Source: Nostoc edaphicum CCNP1411 (GTDB lineage Bacteria > Cyanobacteriota > Cyanobacteriia > Cyanobacteriales > Nostocaceae). From it: DNA of 64,000 nucleotides. The notes beneath the pieces are model-generated. The model worked only from the letters and a program-made list of their open reading frames with translations, did not search any database and was not told the DNA's origin. Of this stretch, positions 1-9,548 are shown in pieces; position 1 is the first letter of the stretch; the number at the start of each line of letters is the position of its first letter. Location of the stretch: contig NZ_CP054698.1 of NCBI RefSeq assembly GCF_014023275.1, forward strand, positions 4,960,001-5,024,000. The letters run 5' to 3'. A program made the position numbers and the translations under genes.

Positions 1-33
1 GGACTTCTCTACGAGAGACTACGCCTTGAAATG

Positions 34-372
34 CTAAACTCCGCCTTCTAACTCCTCTAGGTCATTTGCTGTCAGTGGTGCTTGGCCACTGTGGCGCACA
101 TACAACACATTAACTGTAGTACCTCGAATCGTAAAAAGTATTCGGTATAAGTTTTTGGCTTTCCCATAAAGGAGTTGGCGTACTTCTTCTGGAAAAATTT
201 CATGTTCGACTGCTAAAGCACAACGTTGGGGCTTCTCTTGTAAGGTAGCAATAGCATTCATCAATCCTCGAAACTAACGATCAGCAAATTCAGGATTCCG
301 CTCTCGATACCAGCGATAAGTTTGCTCAATCTGAGTTTCCGCGATTGGGGTAATCTCAACCTGAAATGCCAT
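34..372 (-). pseudogene. RelE/ParE-type toxin gene broken by an in-frame stop
   Basis: The N-terminal part starts at ATG 372 (MAFQVEITPIAE...) and ends at TAG 274-276 after RNPEFADR. The same frame continues without shift as FRGLMNAIATLQEKPQRC to a stop at 34-36. Together the halves give a protein of about 112 residues with the layout of ParE-family toxins: an N-terminal QIEQTYRWYRER helix, the LYGKAKNLYRILF core and a VLYVRHS C-terminal strand. The natural reading is a Trp codon (TGG) changed to TAG. The start overlaps the 3' end of the antitoxin gene by 17 bp, as expected for a coupled pair. Readthrough or restart at the TTG/ATG near 259-264 is possible but would lack the N-terminal helix. 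Confidence 0.75.
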
Positions 373-619
373 ACTTTTGCTGCATTTCTTGGAAAAAATC
401 CCCAATGGGGCGAGTTTGACCAGCGTTGAGTTCCTCGAAACCTTGTCCAATTCCAGCAATTGTCTCCAACTGATCAATCAGTTGGCGTAATTTGGTAGGG
501 TCGATTTTGCCAGGATCTAGAAAGGTAACAAGAAATTGAGAGCGATCGCTAATATCTTGCGGTAGTTGGGTAAGGTGAATTTGTCCATCCTGATAAATGC
601 CTTCGATAGTTTTTATCAT
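356..619 (-). CDS. Antitoxin partner of the broken ParE-type toxin
   Basis: This 87-residue protein (MIKTIEGIYQDGQIHLTQLP...) begins with a short beta-rich segment of the kind found in AbrB-like or related antitoxin N-termini. It ends in a helical, polar C-terminus that would wrap the toxin. It lies directly upstream of, and overlaps, the disrupted toxin gene on the same strand, which is the usual antitoxin-first order. The exact antitoxin family was not recognised with certainty. With its toxin interrupted, it may now be a solitary antitoxin. Confidence 0.6.
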   Translation of the reverse strand: MIKTIEGIYQDGQIHLTQLPQDISDRSQFLVTFLDPGKIDPTKLRQLIDQLETIAGIGQGFEELNAGQTRPIGDFFQEMQQKYGISG

Positions 620-702
620 GAGTTGAAGTTGGGTTGGTATTTCCTTTAATTCTACTAATTAGTCTCAAAGGTCTGGATCTGAAATTCTTGCCTACTCAAG
701 CG

Positions 703-966
703 TCAATCACCTTTATAAACTTCTCTACGATGCCCTACTCTGACAACAGTTACGACTAGGACATCATCATAAATATGATACAAAATCCGATAATCTCCTA
801 CCCTGATGCGATAACGATTTTCACCATTTTTTAATTTTCCAACACCATCAGGGCGTGGATCAAGAGCTAATTGTTGAATTTTGCTCTCTAGCCTTTCTTG
901 AATATCTACGGATAACTTTTTGATCTGTTTAGATGCACTTTTGGAAATTTCTACTTGGTAGCTCAT
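703..966 (-). CDS. RelE/ParE-family toxin
   Basis: An 87-residue protein from ATG 966: MSYQVEISKSASKQIKKL, then a Pro-containing turn (ALDPRPDG), then NRYRIRVGDYRILYHIYDD and a final VVRVGHRREVY strand. This is the canonical RelE order, with the basic residues (R in YRIRVGDYR, H and RR in GHRREVY) that contact the ribosome-bound mRNA in active family members. The ATG overlaps the antitoxin stop as ATGA (963-966), so translation is coupled. An in-frame upstream start would add nine residues but destroys this coupling and is less likely. The protein probably acts as a translation-dependent mRNA interferase held inactive by its partner. Confidence 0.8.
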   Translation of the reverse strand: MSYQVEISKSASKQIKKLSVDIQERLESKIQQLALDPRPDGVGKLKNGENRYRIRVGDYRILYHIYDDVLVVTVVRVGHRREVYKGD

Positions 967-1175
967 GCAGTTTTTTGCTGATGTTCTGACCAAGTTAAAG
1001 TGCCATTTTCTACGATATCTTTTAATCCCTCTTCAAAGTCTCTTTCGTCGGACTCGTCTTCCTGTTTACGGATTTCCAACAGTGATAAAATTTCTTGCAA
1101 TGTATCGTCATAAGCCAGTTCTATTAGTTCATTAATAGCCTTGATTAACGCTTGCCTTTTAGTTGTAGTTTCCAT
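963..1175 (-). CDS. Antitoxin of the RelE-type module
   Basis: A 70-residue acidic, helical protein (METTTKRQALIKAINELIEL...EDESDERDFEEGLKDIVENG). Small size, acidic composition, position directly upstream of a RelE toxin and the ATGA overlap with it support an antitoxin role. No DNA-binding domain could be named with confidence. The pair forms the second toxin-antitoxin module within the first 1.2 kb and lies downstream of mfd in the same orientation, 120 bp from its stop. Confidence 0.65.
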   Translation of the reverse strand: METTTKRQALIKAINELIELAYDDTLQEILSLLEIRKQEDESDERDFEEGLKDIVENGTLTWSEHQQKTA

Positions 1176-1295
1176 GTTTCCACTCTTTTCAACTGCTCGT
1201 CATTGTCTATACTTTGAACACCTTATTTTACTCTAAACTACTTCTCAGTAAGTCTGAGATATGTTTTCACTTGATGACTAATCTTTTTCTACTGA

Positions 1296-4200
1296 TCAAA
1301 CAACAGCCGCCTCTGGAATCGCACCCTGCATTCTCCCGAAAGCATCAATCAAATTCTGCAATTGTTGATCTGCTTTAAAAACTCCTAACCCGCGCACCGT
1401 CACTTTTCCAGGAGAATACACAAAACGCGTCTTCAGATTGTCTGGTAAATTCGCCGCCAACAAATTCCAAGCAGGTTCCTCCATCGGTGTTTCTAAAACA
1501 ACGTGTTGCTTGTTTTCTGGTTTAATCCGGCTAAATCCGAGTTTTTTTGCTAGCTGTTTGAGTTCCATGACTCGCAAAAGTTGATTTGCAGGGACAGGTA
1601 AACTACCATAGCGATCGCTCCACTCGGCTGCAATTAGCTTTAATTCTGATTTAGATTTGGCTGTAGCTACCGCCCGGTATGCACTCATCTTTTGATCCAA
1701 ATCGGTGATGTAATCTGCGGGGATAAATGCCGTCAGGTTGAGGTCAATTTGGGTATCCTCCACTTTCGGAATTTCTTGTCCTCGGATTTCCCGAATTGCT
1801 TCTTCTAGCATTTCCATATACAAATCAAAACCGATGGCGTCCATTTGACCAGATTGTTCTGCACCTAGCAAGTTACCCACGCCTCTGATTTCCATATCGC
1901 GCATCGCTAGCTGATATCCAGAACCTAACTGAGTGAATTCCTGAATTGCTCGTAATCGTTGCCGTGCCGCGTCAGATAACGTCCGCTGTTTCGGATAAAA
2001 TAACCAAGCGTGAGCTTGGATACCTGCACGCCCCACACGACCGCGTAATTGATACAACTGTGATAACCCAAAGCGGTGAGCATCTTCAATCAAAATGGTG
2101 TTGACTCGTGGAATATCTAAGCCAGATTCAATAATTGTCGTACAAACGAGGATGTCTGCGTCGCCATTGCTGAAAGTTAGCATGGTTGACTCTAACTCAC
2201 TTTCATCCATTTGACCGTGAGCGATCGCAAATCTAGCTCCCGGTATCACTTCTCGCAAATTGGCTGTTGTCTCTTCAATTCCATCTACTCGTGGAACTAC
2301 ATAAAATACCTGTCCACCTCTGTCTAATTCTTGACGAATAGCAGTGCGGATACTTTCGGAATTAATCGGTGACAGATGAGTTTTAATCGGGCGTCTGGTT
2401 GGAGGTGGCGTGGTAATCAAACTCATTTCCCGAATTCCCGACAGCGACATATACAAAGTCCGGGGAATGGGAGTAGCTGAGAGGGTAAGCACGTCCACTT
2501 GAGTTTTCAGGCTTTTAATTTTCTCTTTTTGGTTCACTCCAAACCGTTGTTCTTCATCTACTACCAATAGTCCTAAATCGCGGAATGTCACACCTTTACC
2601 TAAAAGTTGGTGTGTACCAATTACTACATCTAATTCACCAGTTGCCAATCGCTTTTGAATATCACGGCGTTCTTCAGCGGAGCGAAAACGGTTGAGTAAA
2701 CCGACATTCACAGGGTACGGTGCAAAACGTTCTTTAAGTGTATGGTAGTGCTGCTGTGTTAAAATAGTCGTCGGCGCAAGGAGTGCCACTTGTTTACCGG
2801 CGGTGACTGCTTTAAAAACAGCACGAATCGCCACTTCCGTCTTCCCGAAACCGACATCGCCACAAACTAAGCGATCCATTGGGCGATCGCTTTCCATGTC
2901 TCTTTTTACATCTTGGACAGCTTTGAGTTGATCCGTTGTAGCTTGGTAGGGAAAAGAATCTTCCAGTTCCTCTTGCCAAGGCATATCACCTGGAAAGCGA
3001 AAACCTTCTTGTTTCGATCGCGCTGCATACAGTTTCAACAAGTCCACTGCCAATTTTTTAATGGCTTTGCGGACTTTATTCTTGGTATTTTCCCAAGCTT
3101 TACCAGTCATCCGATTGAGTTCTGGTGCTTTATCCCCTGCGGCGCGGAACCGGGATAAAGCACCTACTTGATCGGCTGCAACTCTGAGTAATCCGTCAGC
3201 ATACTGCACCACCAAATAATCACGAGTTTCGTTATTAATCGCCAAACTTTCCAGCTTGACAAATTTGCCAACACCATGATTTCTGTGAACTACATAATCA
3301 CCTGGACGCAGCTTATTGGGATCAACTTGCTTAGAAGTCGCTTTGTGGCGCTTGCGGATATAGCCGGGAGTCGCCAAGGAATGCTGCCCAAAAAATTCCC
3401 GATCTGTAACGATTACCAAGCGGTAGGTAGGCAGGATAAAACCTTCTAATTCTGCAAGCCCAGAATATTTTAGGGCTATGGGAATATGGTTAATTTGCAG
3501 CTTATCAATCGCTTGGTAGTCGCGGGGATTCGGGATAAACTGAGCCGGACAATCATGTTCTTGCAACAGCGAGACAGAACGCGAAGGTTGAGCAGAAAGC
3601 AGCCAGATCGAGAAATTGCGATCGCGTTCTTGGCGGATGGTTTCAGCTAGTTTCGCAAACTGGTGTGGCGTAGCTGGAACAGGACGGCTAGCAAGATTTA
3701 TCCCACTATTTTCTTCTGAAAGTTCCGATAAATATAATGTTTTAAACTTAGCAACATCAGCCAAACACTCATCAAAAGAACGATGGATTTTTGGCAATGT
3801 TAAGGAAGTGGGGGTAGATTCCTCCCCATGCCCCATGCCCCATGCCCTATGCCCAATTCCCCATTGTTCCTCAGCATTTTCTACCCAGCGATCGCTATGA
3901 GCATGACACTGTTCTGGCTCATCAATAGCAATCAGGGTATTTTCTGCTAAGTAGTTTAGCAGAGATGCTGGTTGCTCAAACGCTAACCCCAAAAAGCGAC
4001 GACTACCCTCAATCAGTGATGATTGCTGAGTGCTGTTAGCGGTAGCGGGGCGTTCAGCCCGTTCTGAGTCAGAATTTAACTCAGCACTCAGCACTCCAAA
4101 CTCAGCACTATTTTTCAGTGCAGCCATGACGATGGGAGTAAAGCTAGTGGGGGTAAGAATTAACTGGTCAACTTTGTCGAGGGCGGAACGTTGGGTTGCG

Positions 4201-4886
4201 GGGTCAAATTCCCGCATTTGCTCAATTTCATCACCAAACCATTCCAATCGGACTGGAAACTCAGAGGAAACCGGGAACACATCAACAATATCGCCCCGCC
4301 GACTCCATTGCCCTTCCATTTCCACCAAAGGAACTCTTTCGTACCCCAAAATAGTTATTTTCTCACTGAAGGCATTCAAGTCTAATTCCATCCCTTTTTT
4401 CAGGGTAAGACAGAATTGCTCAAAAGCTTCTGGTGGTGGCAAATGAGGTTGCAGCGCCCCTTGAGTAGCCACGATCGCCATCTTGGGTAATTGAGAATTG
4501 GATGGGATCTGGTTTTCTTCCCCATGCCCCATGCCCAATGCCCCATGCCCCATTCCCAAATCCGCCAATACCTGCATTTGCCCCCAACTCATCTCAGTTT
4601 CCGGGTCAAAAGGTTCGTAGGGAGAAGCCTCGGAGGTGGGGTAAAAATGTACTGTTTGCCATCCCATTGCCTCCAGTTGTGCGTAAACGCGTCCAGCTTC
4701 TTCCAGAGTGGCGCAAACTACGAATAAATCTTTGCCCTGAGCCTGTGCTAATGCCGAAGCCACCAGAGATTTGGGCAGTCTGGGAATGCCATTTAACCGC
4801 AATTCTTGTTGTCGATTCAGCTTAGAAATAAATTCAGTAGTAAGCGACGATCGGCCTAAGGCACGCACAATAGAAGAAAATGACAT
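1296..4886 (-). CDS. mfd: Transcription-repair coupling factor Mfd
   Basis: A 1196-residue SF2 translocase that displaces stalled RNA polymerase from DNA lesions and recruits UvrA. The UvrB-like N-terminal region ([20 protein letters not shown]) is followed by the RNA-polymerase-interaction region near residue 530 ([15 protein letters not shown]), then helicase motifs with Walker [10 protein letters not shown] near 675 and DEEQRFG near 776, then the [10 protein letters not shown] motif and the C-terminal TRF/D7 region. It is slightly longer than typical Mfd (about 1150 residues). The excess is three low-complexity insertions near residues 108-136, 256-288 and 336-364, made of repeat DNA inside the N-terminal module. 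The helicase core is uninterrupted. It starts at ATG 4886, divergent from the next gene. Confidence 0.97.
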   Translation of the reverse strand: MSFSSIVRALGRSSLTTEFISKLNRQQELRLNGIPRLPKSLVASALAQAQGKDLFVVCATLEEAGRVYAQLEAMGWQTVHFYPTSEASPYEPFDPETEMSWGQMQVLADLGMGHGALGMGHGEENQIPSNSQLPKMAIVATQGALQPHLPPPEAFEQFCLTLKKGMELDLNAFSEKITILGYERVPLVEMEGQWSRRGDIVDVFPVSSEFPVRLEWFGDEIEQMREFDPATQRSALDKVDQLILTPTSFTPIVMAALKNSAEFGVLSAELNSDSERAERPATANSTQQSSLIEGSRRFLGLAFEQPASLLNYLAENTLIAIDEPEQCHAHSDRWVENAEEQWGIGHRAWGMGHGEESTPTSLTLPKIHRSFDECLADVAKFKTLYLSELSEENSGINLASRPVPATPHQFAKLAETIRQERDRNFSIWLLSAQPSRSVSLLQEHDCPAQFIPNPRDYQAIDKLQINHIPIALKYSGLAELEGFILPTYRLVIVTDREFFGQHSLATPGYIRKRHKATSKQVDPNKLRPGDYVVHRNHGVGKFVKLESLAINNETRDYLVVQYADGLLRVAADQVGALSRFRAAGDKAPELNRMTGKAWENTKNKVRKAIKKLAVDLLKLYAARSKQEGFRFPGDMPWQEELEDSFPYQATTDQLKAVQDVKRDMESDRPMDRLVCGDVGFGKTEVAIRAVFKAVTAGKQVALLAPTTILTQQHYHTLKERFAPYPVNVGLLNRFRSAEERRDIQKRLATGELDVVIGTHQLLGKGVTFRDLGLLVVDEEQRFGVNQKEKIKSLKTQVDVLTLSATPIPRTLYMSLSGIREMSLITTPPPTRRPIKTHLSPINSESIRTAIRQELDRGGQVFYVVPRVDGIEETTANLREVIPGARFAIAHGQMDESELESTMLTFSNGDADILVCTTIIESGLDIPRVNTILIEDAHRFGLSQLYQLRGRVGRAGIQAHAWLFYPKQRTLSDAARQRLRAIQEFTQLGSGYQLAMRDMEIRGVGNLLGAEQSGQMDAIGFDLYMEMLEEAIREIRGQEIPKVEDTQIDLNLTAFIPADYITDLDQKMSAYRAVATAKSKSELKLIAAEWSDRYGSLPVPANQLLRVMELKQLAKKLGFSRIKPENKQHVVLETPMEEPAWNLLAANLPDNLKTRFVYSPGKVTVRGLGVFKADQQLQNLIDAFGRMQGAIPEAAVV
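3795..3880. repeat. Repeat insertion inside mfd (third by residue order)
   Basis: Tandem CCCCATGCCC-type units in this interval encode the minus-strand stretch [18 protein letters not shown]. It is low-complexity, unlike the surrounding domain sequence, and shares its unit with the insertion at 4480-4563. The reading frame is preserved. Confidence 0.8.
4020..4122. repeat. Repeat insertion inside mfd (second by residue order)
   Basis: The interval carries CTCAGCACT-type units (ACTCAGCACTCAGCACTCC) and encodes the low-complexity stretch [20 protein letters not shown]. The same unit recurs in the P-type ATPase gene at 26525-26570 and 27440-27500. The insertion is in frame. Confidence 0.8.
4480..4563. 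repeat. Repeat insertion inside mfd (first by residue order)
   Basis: Four or more CCCCATGCCC/CCCAATGCCC units encode [15 protein letters not shown] near residue 110 of Mfd. The repeat replaces a variable segment between the conserved blocks LADL and [16 protein letters not shown]. The frame is intact. Confidence 0.85.
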
Positions 4887-5126
4887 AAGTACTACTAGCG
4901 ATGGGAGTCTTTGTGGGTCAGCAAGTCTTGAGGCAGTTTATGTCAACTATTTTAAAAGTGTTAACAGCCTTCTTATTCCTTCGGTGGAAGAATAATCTAC
5001 AGCGACTAATAAACTTAAGAACTATAACTATTACTTTGTGTACAGTCAAAGCATTTATCAAAACACCTTTAATACTAGATACTAGGGATTGAGCTACGTT
5101 CGCTCTGATAAGCGGCAATTTTAAAC

Positions 5127-6455
5127 ATGTCCTCCATCACTTTTGAAATTTTAATCATTTTGGTGCTAATTATTGCCAATGGCGTGTTTTCTATGTCTGA
5201 GATGGCGATCGTCTCGGCACGGAAAGTTAGGCTACAGCAGCTTGCTAATCAAGGAGATGTCAAGGCAAAGGCAGCATTGAAACTAGCGGAGTCTCCAAAT
5301 CATTTCCTGTCAACCGTTCAAGTGGGTATTTCCCTGATCGGTATCCTGACTGGTGCTTTTGGAGGAGCAACAATTGCCAGTCGATTGGCAGTCTATGTAA
5401 AACTTGTCCCCTTGTTAGCACCTTATAGTGAACCGCTATCCTTTGGAATAGTGGTTTTGATTATTACCTATTTGTCACTGATTATTGGCGAATTGGTTCC
5501 GAAGCGTCTGGCGTTAAATAACCCAGAAAGGATTGCATCGATTGTAGCGATTCCAATGCGTGCTTTATCGGCGATCGCTTCTCCAATGGTTTATCTCTTA
5601 AGCGCCTCTACAGATTTGATCCTGCGAGTGCTGGGAATTACAGCTTCTACCGAGCCGCAAGTCACCGAGGAAGAAATTAAAATCTTAATTGAGCAAGGCA
5701 CTGAGGCAGGAACTTTTGAGGAAGCTGAACAGGATATGGTGGAGCGAGTCTTTCGTTTAGGCGATCGCCCTGTCAGCTACTTAATGACACCCCGTCCCGA
5801 TATTGTTTGGCTCGACTTAGACGACTCTGCTGAAGAAAATCGCCAAAAAATGGTTGATAGTGCCTATTCTCGTTATCCAGTTTGTCAGGGGGGACTTGAC
5901 AATGTGCTGGGTGTTATCCCAGTCACCGACTTATTAGCTAGGAGTTTCCGAGGAGAACCACTCGACTTGACTATCGGATTGCGCCAGCCCGTATTTGTGC
6001 CAGAAAGCACCCGTGGCTTGAAAGTTTTGGAATTGTTCAAGCAAACCATTACTCACATGGCGCTGGTAGTCGATGAATACGGCGTGATTCAAGGATTAGT
6101 CACTCTCAACGACATCATGAGCGAAATCGTGGGTGATGTTCCTTCAACAGATGGACAGGATCAACCACAAGCTGTGCAACGTGAAGATGGTTCCTGGCTT
6201 TTGGATGGGATGTTACCTGTAGAGGAGTTTTTGGAACTTTTCGGTATGGAAGAGTGGGAATCTGATGAACGCGGCAGTTATCAAACACTAGGCGGTTTTG
6301 TCATCACCCATTTAGGACGTATTCCTGCCGCAGCAGATCATTTTGAATGGCAGGGGATGCGAATTGAAGTGATGGATATGGATGGTAACCGCGTTGATAA
6401 AGTGCTAGTCGTACCAAAGGCAAGTAAATCAGCGGATACGAGAAAATCTGACTAG
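5127..6455 (+). CDS. CNNM/CorC (HlyC/CorC) family membrane protein
   Basis: A 442-residue protein with the DUF21 transmembrane domain (residues 1-190: EILIILVLIIANGVFSMSEMAIVSARKVRLQQLA, then hydrophobic helices with PKRLALNNPERIA). A CBS-domain pair follows (about 205-330: MTPRPDIVWLDLDD and MALVVDEYGVIQGLVTLNDI). It ends in a CorC_HlyC domain (about 350-435: GSWLLDGMLPVEEFLELF, YQTLGGFVITHLGRIP). Relatives act in Mg/Co export or as Na-coupled divalent-cation transporters; the old hemolysin label is not supported functionally. It is divergent from mfd across a 240-bp gap and appears monocistronic. Confidence 0.9.
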   Translation: MSSITFEILIILVLIIANGVFSMSEMAIVSARKVRLQQLANQGDVKAKAALKLAESPNHFLSTVQVGISLIGILTGAFGGATIASRLAVYVKLVPLLAPYSEPLSFGIVVLIITYLSLIIGELVPKRLALNNPERIASIVAIPMRALSAIASPMVYLLSASTDLILRVLGITASTEPQVTEEEIKILIEQGTEAGTFEEAEQDMVERVFRLGDRPVSYLMTPRPDIVWLDLDDSAEENRQKMVDSAYSRYPVCQGGLDNVLGVIPVTDLLARSFRGEPLDLTIGLRQPVFVPESTRGLKVLELFKQTITHMALVVDEYGVIQGLVTLNDIMSEIVGDVPSTDGQDQPQAVQREDGSWLLDGMLPVEEFLELFGMEEWESDERGSYQTLGGFVITHLGRIPAAADHFEWQGMRIEVMDMDGNRVDKVLVVPKASKSADTRKSD

Positions 6456-6554
6456 CGATCGCTAGAGCATTGGGCATTGGGCATTTGACGATTATAAAGT
6501 CATGCCGTTTGCAACTTTTACTTAAACGGATACAAGTCCCTACATTTATTTATA

Positions 6555-6602
6555 GGGATGGTTAATTTTGAATTTTGAATTTTGAATTCGGAGCGAAGCG
6601 AC
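6555..6602. repeat. TTTTGAA tandem repeat plus dispersed repeat end
   Basis: Three TTTTGAA units are followed by CGGAGCGAAGCGACGTG, a motif typical of dispersed cyanobacterial repeats. The repeat abuts the GTG start of the ABC ATPase gene, so it occupies the region where the ribosome binding site should be. A shorter ATTGGGC repeat lies at 6470-6486. Confidence 0.65.
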
Positions 6603-7505
6603 GTGACTGCTGCTGTCTTTTTAGAAAACGTCTACAAGTTTTACAACAATGTACCTGTAGTCAATGACCTGTCATTCAAAATTGAGGCGGGAGAGATATT
6701 TGCTCTACTTGGCCCGAATGGTGCGGGTAAATCAACCACAATTCGGATGCTGACTACACTCACGAAACCGTCCCAAGGACGGATAGAAGTAGGTGGATAT
6801 GATGTGATGAGCCAAGGAATGTTGGCAAAACAGAGTATTGGCGCGGTTTTGCAACAAGTCAGTGTGGATAATGATTTAACCGTCTGGGAAAATATGGAAC
6901 TGCACGGGAGACTACATCACATTAGTAACCCGCAGCGACAAAAATTGATTAATCAATGGCTAGAGTATGTTGAACTCACAGAAAAACGCGATGATTTGGT
7001 AAAAACTTTGTCTGGGGGTATGAAACGACGGTTGCAGATTGCGAGAGCTTTATTACATCAACCACAAATTTTGTTTTTGGATGAACCAACGGTAGGACTA
7101 GACCCCCAAACCAGGCGACGCCTCTGGGAAATTATTCGGGATTTGAATAAACAAGGGATGACGATGCTACTGACGACCCATTATATGGATGAGGTCGAAT
7201 ATTTGTGCGATGCTTTCGGCTCTACCAAGCCAGGACGCATCGGCATTATGGATAGCGGTAAGCTGATTTCTTTGGGAACTTTACAACAACTGCGTTCTGC
7301 TCACGGTGAAGGTTTAGTGATGAAACAATTAGGTGTGTCTGATGTGGGAAGTGATGGCGCTCGTAGTTGGGAATATCTGTTTTTCCCATCCTTGGAAGCA
7401 GCAAATATCTACTTGAATGAACAGCCCGATAAAACCGGAATGATGGTGCGTCCCTCTAACCTGGAAGATATTTTTGTGGAATTAACGGGACGCCAGTTAG
7501 ATTAA
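6603..7505 (+). CDS. ABC transporter ATP-binding protein (DrrA/CcmA-like)
   Basis: An ABC-2-type exporter ATPase of 300 residues from GTG 6603 (VTAAVFLENVYKFYNNVPVV). It has Walker A GPNGAGKSTT, Q-loop VLQQVSVDNDLTVWENM, signature LSGGMKRRLQIARAL, Walker B ILFLDEPTVGLDP and H-loop TTHYMDEVEYLCD, plus a C-terminal extension ending FVELTGRQLD. A TTG at 6582 opens the frame further upstream, but those codons lie in repeat DNA, so GTG 6603 is preferred. No permease gene is adjacent, so its membrane partner must be encoded elsewhere. It converges on the TPR gene with only 2 bp between stops. Confidence 0.9.
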   Translation: MTAAVFLENVYKFYNNVPVVNDLSFKIEAGEIFALLGPNGAGKSTTIRMLTTLTKPSQGRIEVGGYDVMSQGMLAKQSIGAVLQQVSVDNDLTVWENMELHGRLHHISNPQRQKLINQWLEYVELTEKRDDLVKTLSGGMKRRLQIARALLHQPQILFLDEPTVGLDPQTRRRLWEIIRDLNKQGMTMLLTTHYMDEVEYLCDAFGSTKPGRIGIMDSGKLISLGTLQQLRSAHGEGLVMKQLGVSDVGSDGARSWEYLFFPSLEAANIYLNEQPDKTGMMVRPSNLEDIFVELTGRQLD

Positions 7506-7507
7506 CC

Positions 7508-8188
7508 TCATCCTCCTAACTGTCGCAGCATGGTTTCTACCCTTTCTACGCCATCTGAGTCATTGCGTCGCTTGTACAAGTCACGCGCTTTCTGAAGCAA
7601 GCTGTTTGCTTGTTTGGCTTGTCGTCGCTGTTTATACATCGAACCCATCAATTCATAAGTCTGGGCGTTGTTTTTATCTAAGCTGATTGCTTGTTCATAA
7701 GCCCAGGTAGCAGCAGTATAGTCTCCCATACGCGATTGCGTTACAGCCAATCCTAAATAGGCGTTAACGTTGTTACGGTTCAGTTGTATAGCACGACGGT
7801 AGCCTTCCTTTGCCCCACGTGTGTCGCCCAAATTGGCTTTGATGTAACCCACAGCGTAGTAAAAATCACTATTGTTAGGGTTGATACCGATCGCACGACG
7901 ATAAGCAGTTAATGCTGCCTGGTAATTTCCCTGTTGAGCGTATAAGTAGCCAATACCTGAATGGATTTTAGCATTCTTGGGATCTATGCTAGCTGCTTGC
8001 TGATAAACCGCGATCGCACCACCATAATCACCAGCATCTACTAACCTCCGTCCTTCTTCTAGTAGTTGCTTTAACTCTGGGTTTTTGGCTTGCGCCACTA
8101 ATACCTCAGCCTGAGCTACTGAAGGTATGGTGAAGGTAAAACATCCTAGTAACACCACACTAAACACGAATGATGTTGGCTTGTACAC
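7508..8188 (-). CDS. Exported TPR-repeat protein
   Basis: A 226-residue protein read from GTG 8188, with AGGAAA about 8-13 bases upstream. Residues 1-27 form a signal peptide (hydrophobic VVLLGCFTFTIP, cleavage near AQA). About four to five TPR units follow (for example NAKIHSGIGYLYAQQGNYQA, NNVNAYLGLAVTQSRMGDY, NAQTYELMGSMYKQRRQ). It is probably a periplasmic or thylakoid-lumen scaffold; no enzymatic domain is visible. The LLGC within the signal peptide is a poor lipobox, so lipoprotein anchoring is not favoured. Confidence 0.85.
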   Translation of the reverse strand: MYKPTSFVFSVVLLGCFTFTIPSVAQAEVLVAQAKNPELKQLLEEGRRLVDAGDYGGAIAVYQQAASIDPKNAKIHSGIGYLYAQQGNYQAALTAYRRAIGINPNNSDFYYAVGYIKANLGDTRGAKEGYRRAIQLNRNNVNAYLGLAVTQSRMGDYTAATWAYEQAISLDKNNAQTYELMGSMYKQRRQAKQANSLLQKARDLYKRRNDSDGVERVETMLRQLGG

Positions 8189-8706
8189 AGTAAATTTCCT
8201 GAAATTTTAGAGGACTTTTTTTCTTGTACATTAAAACAAAAATATGGACTTTTGAAAACTGTATTTCTTCGTATTAATTAAGATGTCAATATTTCATCCA
8301 CTCTTTCCTTTACAATCAGCACTTCATAACAGAGTTTTTACTGAAGGATAAAGTGTAAGATATCAAGTTTCAGATGAAGTTACCCTACATATAAATCAGT
8401 ACAATCGCGAAATAACACTGTTTTTTGTCAGTAGTTATACGTGTTTCCTAGAAATCCCAACAGCCATCTGACTTAATTCTAGATATTGATTTGCCAAGCT
8501 TACAGGCTTTGAGATTCATTCCTGTTTTTATTGAGTTTAAGAATTTGCTGGCTCTGTATCCAACTTTGCTCATCTTTTTAGTCTTTAATACTACCCTTTG
8601 AGAAGTAATGATCCAGGCGTTAACATCATTTTTTTGTCATTACACGGTAAGATAAACTTAATCAGTCAAATGTTCCTTTAAGTCTTAGTTTCTGTTGAGG
8701 AAAATA

Positions 8707-8769
8707 TTACAGATGCAAACGCGAGCTAAAATTGTGTGAGAAACATTCTCTCACACTTATCTTCTGTAA
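8707..8769 (+). promoter_or_regulatory. Nested stem-loop upstream of the ybjQ-like gene
   Basis: An outer 7-bp stem TTACAGA (8707-8713) / TCTGTAA (8763-8769) encloses an inner perfect 8-bp stem GTGTGAGA (8734-8741) / TCTCACAC (8749-8756). It ends 81 bases before the start codon, consistent with a structured 5' leader or a small RNA. No known riboswitch class was recognised. Confidence 0.4.
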
Positions 8770-8837
8770 TCGAAGTTACAATCGCTAAAGTATTTTGATA
8801 AACACTTTGATAATAAATATCAACCTATATTCTATCT

Positions 8838-8843
8838 AGGAGG
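8838..8843 (+). promoter_or_regulatory. Perfect Shine-Dalgarno of the ybjQ-like gene
   Basis: AGGAGG lies 7 bases before ATG 8851. This is an unusually complete ribosome binding site for this window and fixes the start. Confidence 0.85.
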
Positions 8844-8850
8844 CTAATTT

Positions 8851-9189
8851 ATGATTATAACGACCACTGATGTAATTCAAGGAGCCATGATTGAGTCGTA
8901 TTTAGGCATTGTGACAGCAGAAGTAGTCTACGGCAGCAATTTCTTGCGGGACTTTTTGGCTGGTATTCGAGATATTATCGGTGGACGCACTGCTAGCTAT
9001 GAGCGTCTATTTGAGCAGGGTCAACGCAAGGCATTAGAAGAATTAGAACAACGAGCACAACGTTTAGGAGCTAATGCTGTGATCGGGATTGAAATTGATA
9101 CTGGCACAATCAATCTTGATCAGTCAGGAGTTCTTTTGCTGATTACTGCCACAGGCACAGCTGTGAGGATGCGTTCAAATAATTCGTAA
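8851..9189 (+). CDS. YbjQ/UPF0145 family protein
   Basis: A 112-residue protein (MIITTTDVIQGAMIESYLGIVTAEVVYG...) with the family features: an N-terminal TT..IxG motif, a central helix with RALEEL-like pattern (RKALEELEQRAQRLGANAVIGIEID), and a C-terminal VLLLITATGTAVRM strand. The family is small, cytoplasmic, probably pentameric and often labelled heavy-metal-binding domain, with no firm biochemical role. The start is set by a perfect AGGAGG. It seems to be a single-gene unit. Confidence 0.9.
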   Translation: MIITTTDVIQGAMIESYLGIVTAEVVYGSNFLRDFLAGIRDIIGGRTASYERLFEQGQRKALEELEQRAQRLGANAVIGIEIDTGTINLDQSGVLLLITATGTAVRMRSNNS

Positions 9190-9548
9190 TTTGTAAAATT
9201 CGTAATTCGTAATGGCGCTCCCGGACTTTTTAACTGGCAATTCAGTTTTGTATGAAGTCTAATTGCATACACAATTCAAGCTAGTTTCTTGTAAAAATTA
9301 ATAATTTAATCCTAATTTAAAAATTTTCATAATTGATAATTTCTAAATAATTATTTTGGACATTAAAAAATACTAAATTATATTAAAACTTGTTAAACAA
9401 AAGTCTATTTTTTATCACTAAAGACATAGGTATTAACTCTTTCTATTGATAGAGATAAAAGTAGGTGATTTAGTTATTTAATCTTAATCATAAAGATGAA
9501 TATACCTGAGCAAGAACTTTGCTGAAAAAGCACTGGAGAACATAAGCT
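9190..9548. other. 359-bp AT-rich gap
   Basis: The gap begins with ATTCGTAA-type short tandem repeats (about 9182-9216). The rest is very AT-rich, with no coding potential and no clear hairpin. It presumably contains the promoter of the next gene. Confidence 0.55.

Larger units (their letters stand above)
8189..8850. other. 662-bp AT-rich gap between the TPR gene and the ybjQ-like gene
   Basis: No credible coding sequence was found on either strand. The stretch should hold the promoter of the minus-strand TPR gene (near 8189-8300) and that of the plus-strand YbjQ-like gene. The only strong structure is the nested inverted repeat at 8707-8769. Confidence 0.6.

Noticed and set aside
3616..4825. 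Several plus-strand frames opposite mfd containing CPMPHA repeats
   Set aside because: They translate the antisense of the repeat insertions and mfd; the minus-strand frame carries the real domains.
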